A stretch of DNA of 64,000 bases from Acidobacteriota bacterium. GTDB taxonomy: Bacteria; Acidobacteriota; Terriglobia; Acidiferrales; UBA7541. Positions 37,627-46,268 of the stretch are shown one piece after another (the first letter of the stretch is position 1; every line of letters starts with the position of its first letter). Under the pieces are notes generated by a model. That model was not told the origin of the DNA. It saw only the letters and a program-made list of their open reading frames with translations, and searched no databases. Made by a program: the position numbers and the translations under genes. The stretch lies in contig JAJPIE010000038.1 in the NCBI GenBank assembly GCA_021324935.1, positions 37,138 through 101,137 of the forward strand, in the 5' to 3' direction.

Positions 37627-37773
37627 AAAGAACGCAGAGTAGTCCACAGATCAGAAATTCCAGCATGGAAAGTTTGGGAAGGAAGTTGCCTTCAATGCAC
37701 AAGGCGGACCGTGTAAAGCCCTACCTGAATGTGGGCGTTGCAGGCGATTCCGTATCAAACGAACCTATGGTGA

Positions 37774-38898
37774 TTATTTTCCGGTGGAGTAACTTTTCGG
37801 GGCGGTGGCGTTAACGTCTGGCCCGAAATAATTTTCCTGACGCAATCTGCGATAGATGTGGCCGGCCACTTGCGCCGCCGTGGGACCCTTCACGCGGCGA
37901 GTGTTGCCGCGGAGGAGAACCGCCAGAGCGATGCGCGGATGGGTTTCATCGGCGTAGCTGAGGAACCATCCAACGTGGGAAGGATTGTTGTGGTCGTCGC
38001 AGGTGCCGGTTTTCCCAAGCGGGGTTTCATCGCCCCCGGGATCCGCGCTGAGGCGCGCGGTACCATAGAGCACAGCGGCGAGCATGCCTGCGCGCACTTC
38101 GGGCAGGACGTTGCCAATGTTCAAATCACGCTTCACGCGAGGCTGGAAATTTTCAACCTCTTGCTGAGTGCGAGGATACTGCAGGTAATAGAGTGTGCCG
38201 CCATTGGCAAGCGCGGCGGTGAGAGCCGCGAGCTGGAGCGGGGTCACCTGGATGCCCTGGCCAAAGCTGGACATGCGCGCAACGCCACCAAAAGCCGGAG
38301 GCGCGGTCGGGAAGGCTCCCGGATGTTCTTCGGGCAAATTGTAGCCGGCGAGTTCGCCGAGACCGAGGAGCCGGCCATAGCGCGAAACGGTGTCAAAACC
38401 CATGCGGCGGCCGAGTTCCTCGAAGAAGGCGTTATTGGAGTGGGCGAGGGCTTCAGTCAAATTCATGTAGCGGCGGCGAGCGACGCGAATCATGGTGTCG
38501 CTGGTGATGACGTTTTCCTCGAGAGCCGCAACGGCGATGGTGGGCTTGATGGTTGAGCAGGGGATGTAGCCGTCGCCAAAAGCGACGCGCTGATTGACGA
38601 TGGAGAGAATGCGTCCGGAATTCGGATCGACAGCGACCACGGAACCGTTGTAACGCCCCAAAGCTTCGACCGCAGCCGCGCGCACAGCCGGATCGTCGTA
38701 GGTCGGGTCGTCGGCGCTGACGGAGTCGGCGTAGGTGGATGCGTAGCCGCTATAGCGGGAAGGTGCAAGACGCCTCCGGGAGGATTTCACCGACGACTTG
38801 CCAGAGGTGGCCGCAGCGGAATTCGCGGCAGGCAGCGGAACAGCCAGCGTGGAAATCAGCAGGGCCGCGACAATCACTTTCCCCAGTTCCTTGATCAT
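37774..38898 (-). CDS. Penicillin-binding transpeptidase, single domain
   Basis: The 374-residue product has a signal/anchor (about 5-25), a Ser/Arg-rich linker and one transpeptidase domain. The three active-site motifs are present: Ser115-x-x-Lys118 (PCSTIKP), SNN at 154-156 and KTGT in PLGKTGTCDDHN. It lacks the N-terminal dimerisation or glycosyltransferase domain of classical class A and B PBPs, so it resembles stand-alone D,D-transpeptidase / class D beta-lactamase-fold proteins such as PBP-like BlaR sensors without the receptor part. It probably acts on peptidoglycan in the periplasm. A 592-base gap lies upstream. Confidence 0.9.
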   Translation of the reverse strand: MIKELGKVIVAALLISTLAVPLPAANSAAATSGKSSVKSSRRRLAPSRYSGYASTYADSVSADDPTYDDPAVRAAAVEALGRYNGSVVAVDPNSGRILSIVNQRVAFGDGYIPCSTIKPTIAVAALEENVITSDTMIRVARRRYMNLTEALAHSNNAFFEELGRRMGFDTVSRYGRLLGLGELAGYNLPEEHPGAFPTAPPAFGGVARMSSFGQGIQVTPLQLAALTAALANGGTLYYLQYPRTQQEVENFQPRVKRDLNIGNVLPEVRAGMLAAVLYGTARLSADPGGDETPLGKTGTCDDHNNPSHVGWFLSYADETHPRIALAVLLRGNTRRVKGPTAAQVAGHIYRRLRQENYFGPDVNATAPKSYSTGK

Positions 38899-39016
38899 GA
38901 AACCCTAATTCCGAGCGGCGCTTAGTAGTCCTAGCAGGAAACAAGCAGAAATGTACTCGACATTCCAACTTAGGTCAAAGGCTCGCTCACTCCTACATAT
39001 TTGGGCCACCCAAGCG

Positions 39017-39132
39017 ACGCGCAGTTCATTTCGAATCATGTAGCGCGTGTCTCAGGGGCACGTTCTCATTTGCAAGCTTGAAAAGGCTCGCAAACTGAGA
39101 CGTAGTTTACGTCTGGAAGGGATGCCCCGACA
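39017..39132 (+). ncRNA. Possible structured RNA, multi-stem with GAAA tetraloop
   Basis: Several stems nest or follow one another. An outer stem GGGGCA (39055-39060) / TGCCCC (39123-39128) is extended by TGTC (39048-39051) / GACA (39129-39132). Inside it is a long arm, TCTCA and TTTGC pairing with GCAAA and TGAGA (39064-39100), capped by AGCTT-GAAA-AGGCT, a GNRA tetraloop. A second arm is GACGTA-GTT-TACGTC (39099-39113). Before it lies ACGCGC (39017-39022) / GCGCGT (39043-39048). A U-G pair in the arm and the GNRA loop exist only on the plus strand, which favours that sense. No known RNA family is recognised and no promoter is clear. Confidence 0.35.
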
Positions 39133-39200
39133 ATAGATAATAAGGACCAGTACGATGTTATGTGCTTTGTTTTGAACGCTGGACAAGGGGGCAAGGATTT

Positions 39201-39227
39201 GGAAAAGAGCTTGCCCTTTCGGGCAAG
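39201..39227 (-). terminator. Possible terminator after recA
   Basis: A perfect seven-pair stem CTTGCCC-TTTC-GGGCAAG (39210-39227) is followed on the minus strand by CTCTTTTCC. It is about 260 bases after the recA stop, and the T tract is short, so function is uncertain; it could also belong to the structured region on the plus strand. Confidence 0.3.
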
Positions 39228-39490
39228 AAACGGACCGGACCGAGCCGTTAGAGCTTTCTCAACCTAAGGTACCTGAGACGCATTCAAAGCCGGCGGGAAA
39301 AATCGCACAGTTGTCATTTCGAGAGAGGCAAGAGGCGTTCTTTTCTCGAAAAGACGCGGATGCAGGAGATTCCCGGGGCAAACAAGGCCCTCTGAATGAT
39401 ACGCGGTGTCCTTCGTCCGCAAACTGTTAGAGCACAGAGAGGCGGACACTGGAAGTGGTGCCCGCCCTTGAAGATTTCGAGTTGACTCGA

Positions 39491-40618
39491 TCAGCGGGCT
39501 GGGCGCGGGACCTTGCTGTCTGCCGCAGAGGCTGCGGCGGCAGCCGCGGCTTTCATGGGCGGCTTTTCCGCAGGGATGTTGGCGTGGCCATTGGGACCGG
39601 GTGCGGCGGCGCTTGGTGAACCCGAGACAGGAATTTCCAGTTTTTTGCGCAGCGCGTTCTCGAGCTTTCCGCGGATGTCCTTGTTTTCTTTTAGGAAAAC
39701 TCGGGCGTTTTCGCGGCCCTGCCCCATGCGCTCGCCGCCAAAGCTGAGCCACGTGCCGGACTTCTCGATAATGCCCTTGTCGACGCCGAGATCGAGCAGG
39801 TCACCTTCGCTGGAAATGCCCTCGCCGTAGAGAATGTCGAATTCGGCCTCGCGGAACGGCGCGGCCACCTTGTTTTTCACGATCTTGGCGCGAGTGCGGG
39901 AGCCAACCACACGATCGCCATCCTTGATGGCCTGGATGCGGCGAATGTCCACGCGCATGGAAGCATAGAATTTCAGGGCGCGGCCGCCGGTGGTGGTTTC
40001 GGGATTACCGAACATCACGCCGATTTTTTCACGGATCTGGTTGATGAAGATGAGGCAGGTCTTGGACTTGGAAACGATGGCGGTGAGCTTACGCAGCGCC
40101 TGCGACATCAGCCGTGCCTGAAGGCCCATCGAGGGATCACCCATTTCGCCTTCGAGTTCGGCCTTGGGGACGAGAGCGGCGACGGAGTCGACGACAACGA
40201 TGTCCACGCCTCCGGAGCGGATCAGGGTTTCGGCAATTTCGAGGGCCTGTTCGCCGTGATCGGGCTGCGAGACGAGCAGGTTGTCCACGTCAACACCGAG
40301 TTTGCGGGCGTAGACCGGGTCGAGCGCGTGCTCCGCGTCGATGAAGGCGGCCTGGCCGCCAAGTTTCTGCGCCTCGGCGATGACATGCAGGGTCAGCGTG
40401 GTCTTACCACCGGATTCCGGGCCGTAGATTTCAATCACGCGGCCGCGAGGGAAACCGCCAACACCCAGCGCCGCGTCAATCGACAGGCACCCCGAAGGAA
40501 TCACATTCACCGGGACCAGCACATCCTTGCTGCCCAGGCGCATGATCGAGCCCTTGCCATAGGACTTTTCGATCTGCGAAATCGCCGCTTCCAGCAACTT
40601 GCTCCGTTCATCTGCCAT
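39491..40618 (-). CDS. recA: RecA recombinase
   Basis: The 375-residue protein is a full-length RecA: Walker A GPESGGKT at 66-73, the [20 protein letters not shown] segment containing the L1 loop, [20 protein letters not shown] with L2, and a C-terminal domain ending in an Ala/Pro-rich tail. It forms filaments on single-stranded DNA for recombination and activates LexA self-cleavage; lexA is at 24553-25176. The start [12 protein letters not shown] has GAGGTGTG before it. The Ala-rich C-terminal tail is longer than in E. coli and not acidic, a difference that may affect regulation. Confidence 0.98.
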   Translation of the reverse strand: MADERSKLLEAAISQIEKSYGKGSIMRLGSKDVLVPVNVIPSGCLSIDAALGVGGFPRGRVIEIYGPESGGKTTLTLHVIAEAQKLGGQAAFIDAEHALDPVYARKLGVDVDNLLVSQPDHGEQALEIAETLIRSGGVDIVVVDSVAALVPKAELEGEMGDPSMGLQARLMSQALRKLTAIVSKSKTCLIFINQIREKIGVMFGNPETTTGGRALKFYASMRVDIRRIQAIKDGDRVVGSRTRAKIVKNKVAAPFREAEFDILYGEGISSEGDLLDLGVDKGIIEKSGTWLSFGGERMGQGRENARVFLKENKDIRGKLENALRKKLEIPVSGSPSAAAPGPNGHANIPAEKPPMKAAAAAAASAADSKVPRPAR

Positions 40619-40710
40619 TTCACACCTCGGTGGAGGAAATTAGGAAAATCGCCAATGGGCCGGCGGAGAACATCGTCCATCGGGCGGAGGGAACATCCGC
40701 CACGGCTGCC

Positions 40711-40753
40711 CCAGATACGTTACGATAGCCGCATATTACCATTTCGTATCTGG
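40711..40753. promoter_or_regulatory. Inverted repeat upstream of recA
   Basis: CCAGATACG (40711-40719) and its exact reverse complement CGTATCTGG (40745-40753) are separated by 25 bases. They lie 93-135 bases upstream of recA, where an operator or the base of a leader hairpin could be. The spacing is too wide for a single repressor dimer. Confidence 0.3.
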
Positions 40754-40843
40754 CAATGCTACCCTTCCTTGCCGCACCAGCGAGCCGGGCAAGCCCGGCC
40801 CTGCAAAGACGAGGAGCAAGGTCCTGCCGCTACCTCCAGGCCT

Positions 40844-41047
40844 TCAACGAGCGCAGCCATGCTCCAACTCGTGATCCACCAGTCGGGCCAGCGCGGCGCG
40901 CTCCCGGCGGTCCCATTCGTCCCGTTCCCGGCTGGTTAAAGACCGGAGACGGGAAAGGTACTGGCCACGAGTGCGCACCTCAAGAAGCTCAAAAGTGAGT
41001 CTCTCATGTTCGATGCAGCTAGCGACAGTGGAACGCGAGTCGTACAT
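40844..41047 (-). CDS. Hypothetical small charged protein, 67 residues
   Basis: An ATG at 41047, preceded by AGGTG, opens a 67-codon frame beginning MYDSRSTVASCIEHERLTFE and rich in Arg, Glu and Leu in its second half (SRERDEWDRRERAALARLVD). That half could be one long amphipathic helix. Nothing is recognised by family. The frame lies between the 3-hydroxyacyl-CoA dehydrogenase gene and recA on the same strand. Protein-like composition supports it, but it could be chance. Confidence 0.4.
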   Translation of the reverse strand: MYDSRSTVASCIEHERLTFELLEVRTRGQYLSRLRSLTSRERDEWDRRERAALARLVDHELEHGCAR

Positions 41048-41140
41048 AGGGCACCTGTTGAAAACCTGCAGGAGGGACAATACGCCAAAGGCGAAAGAAA
41101 AGCAAACATTATTTTTCGCCTTGTGTTCGCCTGGACCAAA

Positions 41141-42001
41141 CTAGGAATAACTGTAAAAGCCGCGGGCGGATTTGCGGCCGAGCCAGCCGGCGGAGACGTA
41201 TTTTTTGAGGAGCGGGCAGGCGCGATATTTGGGGTCACCAAGGCCGTCGAGCAGGACGTGCATGATGTCGACACAAACATCGAGGCCAATGAAGTCGGCG
41301 AGTTCGAGCGGGCCCATGGGATGGTTCATGCCGAGCTTCATGACCGCGTCCACAGCTTCCGGAGTGGCCACGCCTTCCATCACTGCGTAAGCTGCTTCGT
41401 TGATCAGGGGCATCAGGACGCGATTGGAGACGAAGCCGGGGGCATCGTTCACGGCAACAGGGGTTTTTCCGAGTTTTTTGGATAGTTCCATCGTGGTATT
41501 GAAGGCGGCGTCGCTGGTTTGCAGCGCGCGAATCACTTCGACCAGGACCATCACGGGCACGGGATTCATAAAGTGCATGCCGACGAAGCGGTCGGGACGG
41601 CCGGTCATCGCGGCGAGCGTGGTGATGGCGATGGAAGAGGTGTTGCTGGAGAGAATCACTTCGGGGCGAAGGAGTTTGTCGGCTTCGGTAAGGACGGCGC
41701 GCTTGATTTCGAGCTTTTCGGGGACGGCTTCGACGACAAAGTCGGCGGGGGCGATGGCGGCCATGTCGGTGACCAGCTTCAGGCGCGCGAGGACCTGGGG
41801 CTTTTCGGCTTCGGTGAGCTTCCCTTTTTTCACTTCGCGATCGAGGTTTTTGTCGATGGTGCCCAGGCCGCGCTGGAGAAAGCTTTCCTGGACGTCGCGC
41901 AGAATCACATTGTAGCCAGCCCGCGCGAAGACGTGCGCGATGCCATTGCCCATGGTGCCCGCGCCGAGCACAGCAACGGTCTTGATCGAATCGAGAATCA
42001 C
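41141..42001 (-). CDS. 3-hydroxybutyryl-CoA / 3-hydroxyacyl-CoA dehydrogenase
   Basis: A 286-residue NAD-dependent dehydrogenase of the Hbd type. The Rossmann motif [20 protein letters not shown] is near the N-terminus (about 11-30); the catalytic His is in [15 protein letters not shown] with the partner Glu; and the C-terminal dimerisation domain has [17 protein letters not shown] and [17 protein letters not shown]. It is a single-function enzyme, shorter than FadB, as used in butanoyl-CoA metabolism, polyhydroxybutyrate or beta-oxidation. It is not next to the thiolase (50260) or acyl-CoA dehydrogenase (33004) but would form a pathway with them. Confidence 0.93.
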   Translation of the reverse strand: MILDSIKTVAVLGAGTMGNGIAHVFARAGYNVILRDVQESFLQRGLGTIDKNLDREVKKGKLTEAEKPQVLARLKLVTDMAAIAPADFVVEAVPEKLEIKRAVLTEADKLLRPEVILSSNTSSIAITTLAAMTGRPDRFVGMHFMNPVPVMVLVEVIRALQTSDAAFNTTMELSKKLGKTPVAVNDAPGFVSNRVLMPLINEAAYAVMEGVATPEAVDAVMKLGMNHPMGPLELADFIGLDVCVDIMHVLLDGLGDPKYRACPLLKKYVSAGWLGRKSARGFYSYS

Positions 42002-42087
42002 GGTTCCTCCAGAAGGACAAACGCCAAGAGAACAGAAAACATCAGAAGGCGGCGCGGGTCAAGCCGGTCGTAGGAATTGATTTGTGG

Positions 42088-42348
42088 TTAAGGAAGGGTG
42101 GGACCAAGGCCGCGCCTAGAGCGCGGGAGATAGCGGCCGATGTAATACCAGACGAAGGCAAACGGAAGCAGGACCATAATCGGGTAATGCAGCGGATGTT
42201 TATCGTAACGCAGAACCTGATAGACGGCCCAAACGCTGCCAGAAATAGCGATGACGAGCATGAGTGGAAGAATTTGCCTGTACACAGGGATGTCCCAGTT
42301 GGCTGGCGGGATCGCGAAAAACAAAACCAGCCAGAGCTTCGGACTCAT
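42088..42348 (-). CDS. Small membrane protein, or frame-shifted C-terminal part of the zinc-ribbon gene
   Basis: This 86-codon frame begins at an ATG inside the preceding gene, one base out of phase with it. The product starts MSPKLWLVLFFAIPPANWDI and has two membrane helices (about 28-46 and 55-73) and a basic end (GRYLPRSRRG). No ribosome site precedes the ATG. It may be a separate overlapping gene, or the real C-terminus of the 42200-43024 gene, reached after one extra base in the DNA. The second explanation would give a zinc-ribbon protein with a C-terminal membrane hairpin. Confidence 0.5.
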   Translation of the reverse strand: MSPKLWLVLFFAIPPANWDIPVYRQILPLMLVIAISGSVWAVYQVLRYDKHPLHYPIMVLLPFAFVWYYIGRYLPRSRRGLGPTLP

Positions 42349-43024
42349 CAGGTTCGAAGGAAGGCGGCTTGCCTTCGACGATTTCCTGGACCGTCGCCAG
42401 CGCCTTGGGCTGAGCCGACTCGCGAACGAAGACCCGATAGGAATGACGCTGGAAGCGCGACTCCGAGGGAATATCGTTTTCGCGCAAACTGGCTTGCACA
42501 AAATCGCGCTGTGCGCCGTCGGTGCCTTCCCAAACGCATTTCCACTCTTGCTCTTCGTTCTCTTCACTCTGGGGTTGATGGGCCAGATCCGGCGGGTGAA
42601 CCCTGGGCATGGCGGGGGAAGACGCGGGCCTGCCGACGGAAATGGAGAGATCCCCGGCGCCGGTTTGCAGAATTTGCTGAAGGATCGAGAGGGCTTGTGC
42701 TTCGTCTTTGGGATGCACGCGGACGATGAAACCGAAGCGCGGGTGAAGGCCCCGAACGGCGGGATCTTGGCCGCAACCGGCGGCTTCGCGCATGGGCTTC
42801 GATTCGGCGAGGTTTGCAGCGTCTCTGAGATGTTTGAGCAAATCCTTGTGGAGGACTTCGTCTTCCCCGCGCCAGATTTCGAGAAAATTCGCGAAGTGGG
42901 AGTTGCCCGGAGAATCCGGTTCCGGCGACTCCTCTTCGAGCAGCACACTCACTAAAGCGACGTCGCAATCGAAGCAGCGCGTGAAACCTGGACGATTTTC
43001 CACCTTGCATTTGGGGCAGACCAT
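42200..43024 (-). CDS. Zinc-ribbon protein with DUF2007-like domains (C-terminus in doubt)
   Basis: The 274-residue frame begins MVCPKCKVENRPGFTRCFDC, a zinc ribbon, and continues with two similar segments rich in VRVHPKDEAQALSILQQIL and YRVFVRESAQPKALATVQEI, a ferredoxin-like fold seen in DUF2007-type proteins. After about residue 230 (near 42340) the frame becomes Arg/Gln/His-rich and no longer protein-like, while the +1 frame becomes hydrophobic (42088-42348). That points to a one-base insertion near 42320-42350, either real or a sequencing error. No function can be assigned. Confidence 0.6.
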   Translation of the reverse strand: MVCPKCKVENRPGFTRCFDCDVALVSVLLEEESPEPDSPGNSHFANFLEIWRGEDEVLHKDLLKHLRDAANLAESKPMREAAGCGQDPAVRGLHPRFGFIVRVHPKDEAQALSILQQILQTGAGDLSISVGRPASSPAMPRVHPPDLAHQPQSEENEEQEWKCVWEGTDGAQRDFVQASLRENDIPSESRFQRHSYRVFVRESAQPKALATVQEIVEGKPPSFEPDESEALAGFVFRDPASQLGHPCVQANSSTHARHRYFWQRLGRLSGSALR

Positions 43025-43075
43025 GCTGCGGAAAGTGTAGCACTGGCAGCGGCGAAAGGCGGCCGCCACAAAACC

Positions 43076-43103
43076 GGTGGCCGATCTAGAGTGCGGCCAT
43101 TAC
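43076..43103. repeat. Dispersed palindromic repeat, family 1, copy E
   Basis: Starts GGTGGCCGATCT and ends GTGCGGCCATTAC. It is one of two adjacent direct copies (see 43110), separated by six bases, upstream of the zinc-ribbon gene and downstream of the prolyl oligopeptidase gene. Confidence 0.75.
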
Positions 43104-43109
43104 ATGGGG

Positions 43110-43137
43110 AGTCGCCGATCTAAAGTTCGGCCACTAC
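43110..43137. repeat. Dispersed palindromic repeat, family 1, copy F
   Basis: Starts AGTCGCCGATCT and ends TTCGGCCACTAC, and is in the same direction as copy E. Paired copies such as this are a frequent form of bacterial interspersed palindromes. Confidence 0.7.
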
Positions 43138-43211
43138 AAGCGGGCCGCTCCGTGATGAGTTGCGGCGCACTTCGCCGATTCGCCGCAAGATGAGCAGCGG
43201 CGGAGATTGCG

Positions 43212-45356
43212 TCAGGGCTTCGGGGTGACGCCGAGATTGTAAAAGACAAAGGAGTAGATGTCGGCGGTAAGGTCGATGGCCTTGGAGGTGCTGCTGGCAC
43301 CGTGGCCGGACCGGGTTTCGATGCGGATGAGCACGGGATTTTCGCGGCTGGCGGCGGCCTGGAGCGTGGCGGCGTACTTGAAGGAATGGGCGGGGACGAC
43401 GCGGTCGTCGTGGTCGGCGGTGGTGATGAAGGTGGCGGGATATTTCACGCCGGGCTTGATGTTGTGCAGCGGGGAATAGGCGTAGAGGGCTTTGAACTGC
43501 TCGGGGTTATCGCTGCTGCCGTAATCGTCGATCCAGTGGGAGCCGATGGTGAATTTCTGAAAGCGCAGCATGTCCATGACGCCGACCATGGGAACGGCGA
43601 CGCGAAACAGATCCGGGCGCTGATTGATCACCGCGCCGATCAGCAGGCCGCCGTTGGAGCCGCCATTGATGGCCAGCTTTTGGGAGGAGGTGTATTTGTT
43701 GGCGATGAGCCACTCGGCACCAGCGATGAAATCGTCGAAGACATTCTGCTTCTGGAGCTTGGTGCCGGCAACGTGCCACTTTTCGCCGTACTCGCCGCCG
43801 CCGCGAATGTTGGCGGAGGCGTAGACGAAGCCCTGTTCGAGCAAGGCGAGGCGCAGCGGATTGAAAGCCGGTGAAATGGTGATGTTGAACCCGCCGTAGG
43901 CGTAGAGCAGCGTGGGATTGTTGCCGTCGAGCTTCAGGCCCTTTTTATAGACCAGGAACATGGGGACGCGCGTGCCGTCCTTGCTGTTGTAGAAGACTTC
44001 CTTGGTTTCGTAATCACCGGGGTTAAAGCCGGGAATTTCCGGCGCGTGATAAACGGCGGATCGCTTGGAGGCGAGGTCATAGCGGAAGACGGTGGGCGGA
44101 TAGTTGAAGGAAGTGAAGATGTAGAAAGCGTCCTTGTCGGTGCGATTGCCGAGGAAACCTTCGGTGGTTCCCGCGCCGGGGAGAGCGATTTCGTTCACGA
44201 GTTCGCCGGAGTAGGTAAAGACGTAGACGTGACTGGCCACGTCCTTGAGATAAGTGGCGAAGAGCTTGCCGCCGATGGTGGTGACACGCTGCAGCGTTTC
44301 CGGTTTTTCGGGTATGACGACTTTCCAGGGAGAATTGGGATTGGCCGGATCGAACAGAACGAGGCGGTTATTCGGAGCGTCGTGATTGGTGAGGATCAGA
44401 AATTTATCCCCGACGTTGTCGATGACTTCGTAGCGGTCCTCGCCGATTTCGGGGACGATGGGCTTGAAGACCGGAGGATTGCCATTGATTTCGCTGTAGA
44501 AGACGGCGTTGCCGCGCTTGCCGCTAGCCTCGTCCGAAATATTGAGAATGGCGTATCGTTCGTCTTCGGTGGTGCCGACGGACTGGAAGCGCATTGGATG
44601 CGTCTCATCCTTATAGACCAGAACGTCTTCGGACTGCGGGTGTCCCAGAGTGTGGAAGTAGATTTTCTGATTCTCGTTTTTTGAGGAGAGTTCGTGGCCG
44701 GGTTCCGGCGCGTCGTAGCGGCTGTAAAAGAATCCCTTGCCGGCCCAGCCGACGCCGACGAATTTGATCCACTTTAGATCGTCGGAGAGAACTTTCCTGG
44801 TGGCGACTTCCATGACGTGAACTTCCTGCCAGTCGGAACCGCCAACGGAGACTCCGTAGGCCGCGTATTGGCCGCCGGTGGAAACATCCAGGTTCAGGAG
44901 GCGGGAGGTGCCGTCGGCGGAAAATTTGTTGGGATCGAGAAGAATTTCCGGCGCGCCTTCCAAGCCTTTTTGGACGTAGACGACGTTCTGGTTTTGCAGG
45001 CCGTCGTTTTTGGCGAAGAAGAGATACTCGCCGCGGCGGAAAGGCGCCGTGTACTTGGGATAGTTGTAGAGCTGCTCAAGGCGTGCTTTTACCTGGGCGC
45101 GATAGGGAATTTTTTCAAGATAGCCGAAGGTAACCTTGTTTTCGGCCTCGACCCATTTGGCGGTTTCGGCGGAGTTGTCGTCTTCCAGCCAACGATAAGG
45201 ATCGGCGACTTTGACGCCGAAGTAGTCGTCAACCTGATCATCCTTGCGCGTTTGGGGGTAGTCGAGCAATTGCGAGTACAAAACTGTGGAGAACAGGAGG
45301 CAGCACAGAGCAGGCAGGACAAAGCGGAGGTGCGGCAAGAAATGACGAAGCATCAT
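43212..45356 (-). CDS. Secreted prolyl oligopeptidase (S9A)
   Basis: The 714-residue product starts with two ATGs at 45356 and 45353 and a signal sequence (LPALCCLLFSTVLYS). It has an N-terminal propeller (about 70-420) and a C-terminal alpha/beta-hydrolase domain with the catalytic triad: Ser in NGGSNGGLL, Asp in DHDDRVVP and His in RSGHGASS. This is the classical post-proline cleaving S9A peptidase, which cuts short peptides. The frame runs 189 codons further upstream with no protein sense, so the double ATG is chosen. Export to the periplasm is inferred from the signal. It diverges from the 45540 gene. Confidence 0.95.
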   Translation of the reverse strand: MMLRHFLPHLRFVLPALCCLLFSTVLYSQLLDYPQTRKDDQVDDYFGVKVADPYRWLEDDNSAETAKWVEAENKVTFGYLEKIPYRAQVKARLEQLYNYPKYTAPFRRGEYLFFAKNDGLQNQNVVYVQKGLEGAPEILLDPNKFSADGTSRLLNLDVSTGGQYAAYGVSVGGSDWQEVHVMEVATRKVLSDDLKWIKFVGVGWAGKGFFYSRYDAPEPGHELSSKNENQKIYFHTLGHPQSEDVLVYKDETHPMRFQSVGTTEDERYAILNISDEASGKRGNAVFYSEINGNPPVFKPIVPEIGEDRYEVIDNVGDKFLILTNHDAPNNRLVLFDPANPNSPWKVVIPEKPETLQRVTTIGGKLFATYLKDVASHVYVFTYSGELVNEIALPGAGTTEGFLGNRTDKDAFYIFTSFNYPPTVFRYDLASKRSAVYHAPEIPGFNPGDYETKEVFYNSKDGTRVPMFLVYKKGLKLDGNNPTLLYAYGGFNITISPAFNPLRLALLEQGFVYASANIRGGGEYGEKWHVAGTKLQKQNVFDDFIAGAEWLIANKYTSSQKLAINGGSNGGLLIGAVINQRPDLFRVAVPMVGVMDMLRFQKFTIGSHWIDDYGSSDNPEQFKALYAYSPLHNIKPGVKYPATFITTADHDDRVVPAHSFKYAATLQAAASRENPVLIRIETRSGHGASSTSKAIDLTADIYSFVFYNLGVTPKP

Positions 45357-45490
45357 TAGAAGTTCCCTTTCCGACAGGAGTGGAGGGGTCGCGAACAAAA
45401 CGTCAGTAGATAAGAGACGGCGGACAACAAAGAAAGTATACGAGGAAAGAAGGAAAACAGAGAGGTGAGGAGGAGAGGATTGAGAAGCGA

Positions 45491-45526
45491 CTTGACAATT
45501 CAAGTCTGTATGGCAAACTAGTCTGT
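45491..45526 (+). promoter_or_regulatory. Candidate promoter/operator of the 45540-46594 unit
   Basis: TTGACA (45492-45497) is a perfect -35 but no good -10 follows at 17 bases. The -35 is embedded in a short dyad CTTGA-CAAT-TCAAG (45491-45504), and a direct repeat AGTCTGT occurs at 45503-45509 and 45520-45526, 17 bases apart. The winged-helix regulator at the end of this unit is the obvious candidate ligand. Confidence 0.4.
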
Positions 45527-45539
45527 GCAAGGAGGCCCC

Positions 45540-46268
45540 ATGCTTTCTCCCGCCGATTCTCCTTCCCTTCCCATCCGCGAAACCGAAGAGCGCGCCTGGC
45601 GCTACTGGTTTTCCGATGGACTGGCGACACTTGTTGCGGGCTTCACCTGCCTGCTGATTGCGTGGTTCCTGCTGCTGAACGGGCATAAGCCGGCCACTCC
45701 CTTTTCGATCGGGGTCACCTTCGTTCTCCTGGGGATGTATTTTGTGTTCCTGCTGCGGCAGCGGCAGATCGTGGAATGGCTCAAGAGCAGGATCACGTAT
45801 CCAAGAACGGGATACGTGAGGACTCCCTACTTCGGGGAGGACGAGAGCCAGTCGCTGGATTTGACGGTGCTGAGCATGGGAGGAGCAGATGCGACGCGCG
45901 AGCAAGAGTGGAAACGCGTGCATGAGGATCGCAAGCGAAGGGCGGTGCTAGCGATCGTGCTGTCGGCTGGGGCAATGATTGCGCTGCTGCTGATTCGGAA
46001 TCCCTGGATTTGCGCGCTGACTGGAGCAGCCCTGAGCGCGGCACTGTGGATTGGAGCGAGAAAAGACCAACGGCTGAGCTGGATCGTGTTGGCGGGATTT
46101 CCATTTCTTGGGGTGTACTTGACGATATTCCGCTACGGAAACGCGCCGGGACCAGATCGCGCAGCTTATTTTCTGGCGGGAGCGGGAATCCTGTTTGTCG
46201 CAGAAGGGGCGGTGACGCTGATTCGTTACTTGAGGAAAAATCCGCGGCCGAGGGAAAACGAGGCGTGA
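45540..46268 (+). CDS. Hypothetical membrane protein, probably five spans
   Basis: A 242-residue protein with about five hydrophobic spans (about 29-47, 55-75, 138-155, 160-180 and 205-225) and a charged central loop with RPRENEA at the end. No named family is recognised. The ATG at 45540 follows AAGGAGG. Its TGA overlaps the GTG of the winged-helix regulator (46265-46268), so the two are made together. A membrane protein paired in this way with a small winged-helix regulator is a common acidobacterial arrangement of unknown purpose. Confidence 0.8.
   Translation: MLSPADSPSLPIRETEERAWRYWFSDGLATLVAGFTCLLIAWFLLLNGHKPATPFSIGVTFVLLGMYFVFLLRQRQIVEWLKSRITYPRTGYVRTPYFGEDESQSLDLTVLSMGGADATREQEWKRVHEDRKRRAVLAIVLSAGAMIALLLIRNPWICALTGAALSAALWIGARKDQRLSWIVLAGFPFLGVYLTIFRYGNAPGPDRAAYFLAGAGILFVAEGAVTLIRYLRKNPRPRENEA

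Larger units (their letters stand above)
38899..39490. other. Long gap between penicillin-binding protein and recA
   Basis: This 592-base gap holds a possible structured RNA (39017-39132) and a hairpin at 39201-39227; both are listed separately. The remaining right-hand part (39250-39490) has no convincing frame or structure. Confidence 0.5.

Noticed and set aside
39264..39752. 162-codon minus-strand frame overlapping the recA 3' end
   Set aside because: Arg/Pro/Ser-rich, mostly out of frame with recA and without a ribosome site.
25301..40748. Shared TTTCGTA heptamer upstream of lexA (25313) and recA (40742) as an SOS box
   Set aside because: A shared heptamer is expected by chance between two regions of this size, and the flanks do not align as a dyad.
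45357..45923. N-terminal extension of prolyl oligopeptidase
   Set aside because: The 189 upstream codons are Arg/Gln/His-rich and overlap a better gene on the plus strand; a signal peptide follows the ATG pair at 45356.
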